The notes under the pieces: generated by a model
Told to the model about the DNA's origin: nothing
What the model saw: the letters and a program-made list of their open reading frames with translations, nothing else
Database searches by the model: none
Program-made: the position numbers and the translations under genes
Shown: positions 58,725 through 64,000 of the stretch, one piece after another
Layout of the letters: each line of letters begins with the position of its first letter
Position numbering within the stretch: position 1 is the first letter of the stretch
Origin: Microbacterium barkeri
GTDB taxonomy: Bacteria > Actinomycetota > Actinomycetes > Actinomycetales > Microbacteriaceae
Reading direction: 5' to 3'
Length of the DNA stretch: 64,000 nt
Assembly: GCF_027921765.1 (NCBI RefSeq)
Contig: NZ_BSEJ01000015.1
Location: forward strand, 1 to 64,000

Positions 58725-61700
58725 ATGCCTTCTTCTCCCTTCCGTCGCGCCGTGGGCGCGGCCGCCGTCGCGGCGACCGCGTGCGCGCTCGCGATCGCGC
58801 CCGTCACCGCGGCGAGCGCAGCTCTCGTCCCCGATCCGCTCGTCCACGCCTCCGCGGACGCGCCGTTCGATCTCGTGCCCACGGGCACGTTCGAGACCGG
58901 CGTCTTCGACGAGGGCGCGTCCGAGATCGTGCAGGCCCACGGCGACCGCCTCTTCTCGATCAACGCCGCCGAGGGGTCGGTGAGCGTTCTCGACATGAGC
59001 GACCCAGCCGCTCCCACCCTGCTCTACACGATCGGCGCCGAGGGCTTCGTCGCCAACTCCGTCGCGATCCGCGAGGACGGGCTCGGCGTCGTCGCGCTCG
59101 AGGTCGCCGATGACAAGACCGCGGACGGCGCGCTGCTCTTCTTCGACGCGGATGCCGAGTCGGCGACCGTGCTCGGCACGGTGACGGTCGGCGCTCTGCC
59201 CGACATGGTGACCGTCTCACCCGACGGCGCATACGCGCTCGTGGCGAATGAGGGCGAGCCTGCCGACGACTTCTCGAGCGATCCCGAGGGGTCGATCGGC
59301 ATCGTCACGCTGCCGGAGGCCGGCACGCTCGCCGCGCCCGCACAGGCGGATGTCCGGATCGCCGACTTCCACGCGTTCGAGGGCGGCGCACTCCCCGCCG
59401 ACGTCCGCGTGTTCGGCCCGCGCCCCCACGGCGACGACCTTCCCGTGTCGCGCAATCTCGAGCCGGAGTACATCACCGTCTCGGGGACGACCGCCTATGC
59501 GGCACTCCAGGAGGCCAACGCGGTCGCGGTGATCAACGTGCCGACCGCGACCGTCACCGACATCTGGTCGCTCGGCTTCAAGGACTGGGGCCAGGTCGCC
59601 CTCGACCCGTCGGACCGCGATCCCGAAGACGCCCCCACGATCGACCTGCGCACGTTCGAGGGTCTGCACGGGATGTACATGCCCGACGGCATCGCGTCGT
59701 ACGAGGTGGACGGCGAGACCTACCTCGTGACGGCCAACGAGGGCGATGCGCGCGAGTGGGGCGACTACGTCGAGCCCGCCCGCGTCAAGGACCTCGGCGA
59801 GGTCGACGACGAGACCGGGCTCATGACGGGCTACGGGCCCGTGTGCGAGGCCGCCTTCGACGCGGCTCTGCTCGAGGACGACCAGCTCGGTCGCCTCGAG
59901 GTCACGACCGAGCTCGGCTTCGACGAGGAGCAGGGCTGCTACGACGAGCTCTACGCCTACGGGGCGCGCTCGTTCTCGATCTACACCGCCGACGGCACGC
60001 AGGTCTTCGACTCGGGCGCGCAGTTCGAGGAGATCACGGCCGAGCTGCTGCCGGAGCACTTCAACGCGGGCCACGACGACAGCGAGCTCGAGAGCCGCAG
60101 CGACGCCAAGGGCGTGGAGCCCGAGAATCTCGCCGTCGGGGAGGTGGACGGCCGCACCTACGCCTTCATCGGCTTCGAGCGCCTCGGCGGCGTCATCGCG
60201 TACGACATCTCCGACCCCGCGTCGCCCGCGTACGTGACCTACGTGAACAACCGCGACTTCTCGGTGTCGGCCGCGGACGACATCGAGGCCGCTCCCGAGC
60301 GCCAGGCCGAGATCCTCTCGCAGGCCGGCGACCTCGGGCCCGAGGGCCTCGACTTCATCCCCGCGAGCGCGTCGCCCACCGGCAAGCCCCTGCTCGCCGT
60401 CGGGAACGAGGTGTCCGGGTCGACCACCCTCTACACGATCGACGACGGCACGACCGAGGGGCGGATCCTCACGATCAACGACTTCCACGGTCGAATCGAG
60501 GCGAACGGCGACGAGGCGGGCGCCGCGGTGCTCGCGGGCGCAGTCGCGCAGTTCACGGCCGAGAACCCGAACACGATCTTCGCGTCGGCCGGCGACAACA
60601 TCGGCGCCTCGACGTTCACCTCGTTCATCCAGGACGACAACCCCACGATCGACGCGCTCGTCGCCGCAGGACTGGACGTCAGCGCCGTCGGCAACCACGA
60701 GTTCGACCAGGGCTTCGCCGACCTGCGCGACCGCGTCATCCCGCGCTACGGCAGTGCCGACCTCGCGCTCGGCGCGAACGTGTACCTCAAGGGCACCGAC
60801 ACCCCCGCGCTCGAGGAGTACGCCGTGCGGGAGGTCGGCGGCGTCCGCGTCGCCTTCATCGGCACGGTCACGAGCGACACCGCGACGCTCGTGAGCCCCG
60901 CCGGCATCTCGGAGATCGAGTTCGGCAGCCAGCTCGAGGCGGCCAACCGCGTGGCCGCGGAGATCACGGCGGATGGCGCCGCGGACGTCATCGTGCTGCT
61001 CACGCACTCGGGTGCGGCATCGGAGGACTGCACCTCGGTCGCCGATGAGCAGTCGGAGTACGGCGAGCTCATCCGCGAGGCGTCTCCCGAGATCGGCGCC
61101 ATCGTGTCGGGCCACACGCACCAGCTGTACTCGTGCGACATCGCCGACCGCCCCGTGATCTCTGCGCACCAGTACGGCACGACGCTCGGCGCCCTCGACT
61201 TCCAGGTCGACGACGCGACGGGCGAGCTGTTCTCGATCGCCGGCTCCACCGTCGACCTCGTCGCCCAGGAGACCGTCGAGCTGGGCGAGGAGATCGACGT
61301 CCCGCTCTTCCCGGCCGACCCCGAGGTGCAGGCGATCGTCGACGCCGCGGCGGCCGAGGCGGATGTGCTCGGGCAGGAGGTCGTCGGGCGCATCAGCGCC
61401 GACATCCTCCGCGGCGGCACCCCGCCCGGCGGCGACCGCGGCGTCGAGTCGACGATGGGCAACCTCGTGGCGGACATCTACCGGTGGGCGACGTCCGCGG
61501 AGTACGCGAACTACGGCGGCCGGCCCGCCGACATCGCGATCATGAACCCGGGTGGTCTGCGCGACGACCTGCTCTACGGCGAGGACGGCACCGTGACGTA
61601 CGAAGAGGCCGCGGCCGTCCAGCCGTTCGGCAACACGCTCGTCACCACGACACTCACCGGTGCACAGCTCGAGCAGATCCTCGAGGAGCAGTGGCAGCCC

Positions 61701-62255
61701 GGCAACGAGCGCCCGAAGCTGCACCTCGGCATCTCGGACGGCTTCGCGTACGAGTACATCGAAGACGCTGCGGCCGGAGAGCACATCGTCGAGATGACGT
61801 TCGAGGGAGAGCCGATCGCCGCCGAGGACGAGTTCCTCGTGACGACGAACTCGTTCATCGCGTCGGGCGGCGACGGATTCACGACCTTCGCCGAGGGTGT
61901 CGGAACGGCGGACACGGGTCTCATCGACCTGTCGGCGACGGTCGACTACTTCGCCGCGCACGAGGTCGTCGACCCCGCGCCGCTCGGCCGCGCCGCCGAG
62001 CACGTCCCGGGTGAGACCCCGGCGCCGGAAGTCCCGGAGGAGTCGCCGGCTCCCGAGTCGCCGGCGCCGGAGTCCCCGGCACCGGAGTCGCCCACGCCGG
62101 AGAGCCCCGCGCCGGAGGAGCCGCAGGGCGAGCAGAAGCCGGAGGGCGAGCTCGCACCGACGGGTGGCGACATGGCCGTCGTGGGCGGCATCGCGGCAGC
62201 CGTGCTCATCGCCGTCGGGGCGCTGCTGTTCGTCGTGCGACGCCGTCGCGTGTGA
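58725..62255 (+). CDS. LAPTG-anchored two-domain protein: choice-of-anchor I plus nucleotidase
   Basis: The 1176-residue protein has a signal peptide ending near residue 33. A beta-propeller-like domain of about 550 residues of the choice-of-anchor I type follows (LFSINAAEGSVSVLDMSDPAAPTLL, YLVTANEGDAREWGDYVE, AYDISDPASPAYVTY). Then comes a complete metallophosphoesterase/5'-nucleotidase pair (TINDFHGRIEANGDE onwards) nearly the same as the upstream gene. A Pro/Glu/Ser spacer of PAPES repeats leads to LAPTG at 1143-1147 and a membrane helix. The added propeller may bind a polymer or the wall. GAGGA lies before the start. It is one of the longest genes in the window. Confidence 0.9.
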   Translation: MPSSPFRRAVGAAAVAATACALAIAPVTAASAALVPDPLVHASADAPFDLVPTGTFETGVFDEGASEIVQAHGDRLFSINAAEGSVSVLDMSDPAAPTLLYTIGAEGFVANSVAIREDGLGVVALEVADDKTADGALLFFDADAESATVLGTVTVGALPDMVTVSPDGAYALVANEGEPADDFSSDPEGSIGIVTLPEAGTLAAPAQADVRIADFHAFEGGALPADVRVFGPRPHGDDLPVSRNLEPEYITVSGTTAYAALQEANAVAVINVPTATVTDIWSLGFKDWGQVALDPSDRDPEDAPTIDLRTFEGLHGMYMPDGIASYEVDGETYLVTANEGDAREWGDYVEPARVKDLGEVDDETGLMTGYGPVCEAAFDAALLEDDQLGRLEVTTELGFDEEQGCYDELYAYGARSFSIYTADGTQVFDSGAQFEEITAELLPEHFNAGHDDSELESRSDAKGVEPENLAVGEVDGRTYAFIGFERLGGVIAYDISDPASPAYVTYVNNRDFSVSAADDIEAAPERQAEILSQAGDLGPEGLDFIPASASPTGKPLLAVGNEVSGSTTLYTIDDGTTEGRILTINDFHGRIEANGDEAGAAVLAGAVAQFTAENPNTIFASAGDNIGASTFTSFIQDDNPTIDALVAAGLDVSAVGNHEFDQGFADLRDRVIPRYGSADLALGANVYLKGTDTPALEEYAVREVGGVRVAFIGTVTSDTATLVSPAGISEIEFGSQLEAANRVAAEITADGAADVIVLLTHSGAASEDCTSVADEQSEYGELIREASPEIGAIVSGHTHQLYSCDIADRPVISAHQYGTTLGALDFQVDDATGELFSIAGSTVDLVAQETVELGEEIDVPLFPADPEVQAIVDAAAAEADVLGQEVVGRISADILRGGTPPGGDRGVESTMGNLVADIYRWATSAEYANYGGRPADIAIMNPGGLRDDLLYGEDGTVTYEEAAAVQPFGNTLVTTTLTGAQLEQILEEQWQPGNERPKLHLGISDGFAYEYIEDAAAGEHIVEMTFEGEPIAAEDEFLVTTNSFIASGGDGFTTFAEGVGTADTGLIDLSATVDYFAAHEVVDPAPLGRAAEHVPGETPAPEVPEESPAPESPAPESPAPESPTPESPAPEEPQGEQKPEGELAPTGGDMAVVGGIAAAVLIAVGALLFVVRRRRV

Positions 62256-62270
62256 CGCGACCGGATCAGG

Positions 62271-62302
62271 GGCCGCCCCGCGACGTGCGTCGCGGGGCGG
62301 CC
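62271..62302 (+). terminator. Terminator after the second nucleotidase gene
   Basis: A perfect 14-bp stem (62271-62284 with 62289-62302) with a four-base loop lies 16 bp after the stop codon. Confidence 0.82.
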
Positions 62303-62386
62303 TCCTCCGTATGCGGAATGATCGACCCCGCGTGCATCCATGCACTCGCATGGAATAGTCGGCACGCCGCCCGCGTTGCGCCGGAT

Positions 62387-63484
62387 ATGACTCCGCAGCC
62401 CGTCGACGTCGTCGTCATCGGCGCCGGGCAGGCCGGACTCTCCGCGGCCTTCCACCTCCGCCGTCGCGGATTCGCGCCCGTCGACGAGGGCGGCGAGCGC
62501 ACCTTCGTCGTGCTCGACGCGAACGCCGCACCGGGTGGCGCGTGGCAGCATCGCTGGGCCTCGCTGCGCATGGGCACGGTCAACGGCATCCACGAGCTCC
62601 CCGGCCATCCTGTGCCTCAGGCGGATCCGGCGAGCGCGAGCCGCGACGTCCTCCCCGCGTACTTCGCGGAGTACGAGCGGATGTTCGACCTGCGCGTGCA
62701 CCGTCCGGTCGCCGTGCGCGCGGTGCGGCGCGAGGACGACCACCCCGATGGCCGCCTGCGTGTCGAGACGGATCGCGGCGCCTGGTCGGCGCGCTTCGTC
62801 GTCAACGCCACGGGAACGTGGACGAGCCCCTTCGTCCCGCGCTACCCGGGCCAGGAGCGCTTCCTCGGACGCCAGCTCCATGTCGCGGACTACGTCTCCG
62901 CCGACGAGTTCGCCGGGCAGCGCGTGATCGTGGTCGGCGCGGGCATCTCGGCCGTCCAGCTGCTCGACGAGATCTCGCGCGTTGCCGACACCGTGTGGAT
63001 GACCCGGCGCGAGCCGCGATGGATAGACGACGACTTCGACGAGGCGGCTCGCATCGCGGCGATCGCCGGGGTCGAGGAGCGTGTGAGCCGCGGCCTCCCT
63101 CCCGGCAGCGTCATCTCGGTGACGGGCATGCACTGGACGCCCTGGGCGCGGGCCGCCCGCGACCGCGGAGTGCTCGTGCGCCATCCGATGTTCGCGCGGA
63201 TCGAGGAGGACGGGGTGCGGATGGCCGACGGCACGTTCATCGCCGCCGACGCGATCCTCTGGGCCACCGGATTCCGGCCGGCGCTGCGTCACCTCGCGCC
63301 CCTGGGCCTGCGGACACCCGATGGCGGCATCCGCGCCTCGCACGGGCGCGCCGTCGACGAGCCGCGGCTCTTCCTCATCGGGTACGGGCCGTCCGCGTCC
63401 ACGGTCGGCGCGAATCGCGCCGGGCGTGCGGCCGTGAATGCGATCGTCGCTGAGCTCGACCGCGCGGGCGCGCAGGCGGCGTGA
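62387..63484 (+). CDS. FAD-dependent monooxygenase-like flavoprotein
   Basis: The 365-residue protein has an FAD loop VVVIGAGQAGLSAAFHL at about residues 7-23, the WASLRMGTVNGIHELPG segment, and a second dinucleotide loop VIVVGAGISAVQLLDE near residue 180. The ILWATGFRPALRHLAPLG hallmark of group B monooxygenase-like proteins follows. These act on N, S or ketone groups using NAD(P)H; the substrate is unknown. An ATG 23 codons upstream (62318) is possible, but the FAD loop normally starts within ten residues, so 62387 is preferred. No clear ribosome site is present. Confidence 0.8.
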   Translation: MTPQPVDVVVIGAGQAGLSAAFHLRRRGFAPVDEGGERTFVVLDANAAPGGAWQHRWASLRMGTVNGIHELPGHPVPQADPASASRDVLPAYFAEYERMFDLRVHRPVAVRAVRREDDHPDGRLRVETDRGAWSARFVVNATGTWTSPFVPRYPGQERFLGRQLHVADYVSADEFAGQRVIVVGAGISAVQLLDEISRVADTVWMTRREPRWIDDDFDEAARIAAIAGVEERVSRGLPPGSVISVTGMHWTPWARAARDRGVLVRHPMFARIEEDGVRMADGTFIAADAILWATGFRPALRHLAPLGLRTPDGGIRASHGRAVDEPRLFLIGYGPSASTVGANRAGRAAVNAIVAELDRAGAQAA

Positions 63485-63615
63485 TCGACGCGCCACCGCC
63501 GTCCGCTACGCTGTCCGTTACCGTCCCGCACCCGGGACCGCGATGACGCGGCACGACCCCTGCCGGCACCTCTCCGCCGCTCCCCCGAGAGCGACCGCTG
63601 CCGCCAGGAGGCATC

Positions 63616-64000
63616 ATGAGCCGTACCCGAATCCGCGACTTCCACGACGACGATCTCGACGGGATCGTCCGACTGTGGGAGGACTCCCACGACGATGACG
63701 CACCCGTCTACGCACTGTCGGAGGTCATCGCGTCGTGCCAGGCCGACCACGCGGTCGTCGCCGTGCGCGACGACGAGATCGTCGGCGCCGCCGTCGGCCG
63801 TGCCGCGCACGCGCAGGGCTGGGTGGTGTTCTTCGCGGTGGCGCCGCACGAGCGCACCGACCGCGTCGAGGCAGGGCTCCTCGACGCGCTGGAGCGGCGG
63901 ATGGCTCCGCTCGGCCTGGGCAAGCTGTCGATCCTCGTCGCGGATCGGGCGGGAGCGATCGACGGCCTCACCGCGAACGGATTCGAGGCGCGCACACAGC
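63616..64000 (+). CDS. GNAT-family acetyltransferase, cut by the window edge
   Basis: The 128 residues present show a GNAT start (RIRDFHDDDLDGIVRLWEDS) and central fold (AVVAVRDDEIVGAAVGR, WVVFFAVAPHERTDRVEAGLLDALERRMAPLGLGKLSILV). The usual R/Q-x-x-G-x-G/A acetyl-CoA loop is weak here. GGAGG sits five bases before the ATG. The last residues should follow beyond the window edge. Confidence 0.82.
   Translation, partial: MSRTRIRDFHDDDLDGIVRLWEDSHDDDAPVYALSEVIASCQADHAVVAVRDDEIVGAAVGRAAHAQGWVVFFAVAPHERTDRVEAGLLDALERRMAPLGLGKLSILVADRAGAIDGLTANGFEARTQ

Noticed and set aside
59217-62351. A 1044-codon minus-strand frame opposite the large nucleotidase gene, and similar long antisense frames throughout
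   Set aside because: Composition is Arg/Asp/Val-rich shadow coding of the real gene; no start context, domain or conserved motif.

Overview
The window is high-GC, gene-dense actinobacterial chromosome, most likely a member of the Microbacteriaceae close to Microbacterium. Four things point there: the rRNA leader at the left edge, the rplM-rpsI-glmM order, coenzyme F420 genes, and cell-wall proteins ending in LAPTG plus a membrane anchor. Many genes also have a -10 hexamer ending exactly six bases before the start codon, which implies leaderless mRNAs. No tRNA gene, CRISPR array, prophage or replication origin was seen.

Left part (1-16000): a minus-strand rRNA operon leader (the 16S gene lies off the left edge); an HxlR regulator with an NAD(P)-binding reductase; a threonine-synthase-like enzyme; a proline-rich surface protein; superoxide dismutase; and a SoxR regulon made of soxR, an overlong-spacer SoxR promoter and a flavin reductase. 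A GH27 glycosidase and a 5'-truncated Ppx/GppA remnant follow. Positions 11271-20214 form a glycan-use locus: an operon of sugar-binding lipoprotein, two permeases and a formylglycine sulfatase, then a divergent ROK repressor and a GH38 alpha-mannosidase, with dyad operators at both promoters.

Centre (20000-31000): the essential operon rplM-rpsI-glmM is split by an intact ISL3-family insertion sequence with perfect 23-bp inverted repeats and an 8-bp target duplication. It landed at the glmM start codon, and its terminal repeat supplies a replacement in-frame ATG. Further right, a deletion-like junction fuses a histidine kinase lacking its G2 box to a beheaded DUF1232 gene. ArsR/ArsO, a metal ArsR with a His-rich cation diffusion facilitator, an HD-domain protein and a possible small RNA come next.

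Right part (31000-64000): two MarR-MFS efflux modules, PoxB, a carboxylesterase, an F420-type LLM oxidoreductase, a lipoate ligase/DNA methyltransferase pair, and an L-rhamnose mutarotase facing a sugar MFS transporter. An amino-acid catabolic set (dimethylargininase, ornithine aminotransferase, PutA) feeds glutamate. CofE, an ArsR/SRPBCC pair and hydrolases follow. Three secreted LAPTG-anchored nucleotidase/UDP-sugar hydrolases are encoded at 37190, 56604 and 58725; the last two are tandem duplicates with nearly identical DNA tracts. The window ends inside a GNAT acetyltransferase gene.
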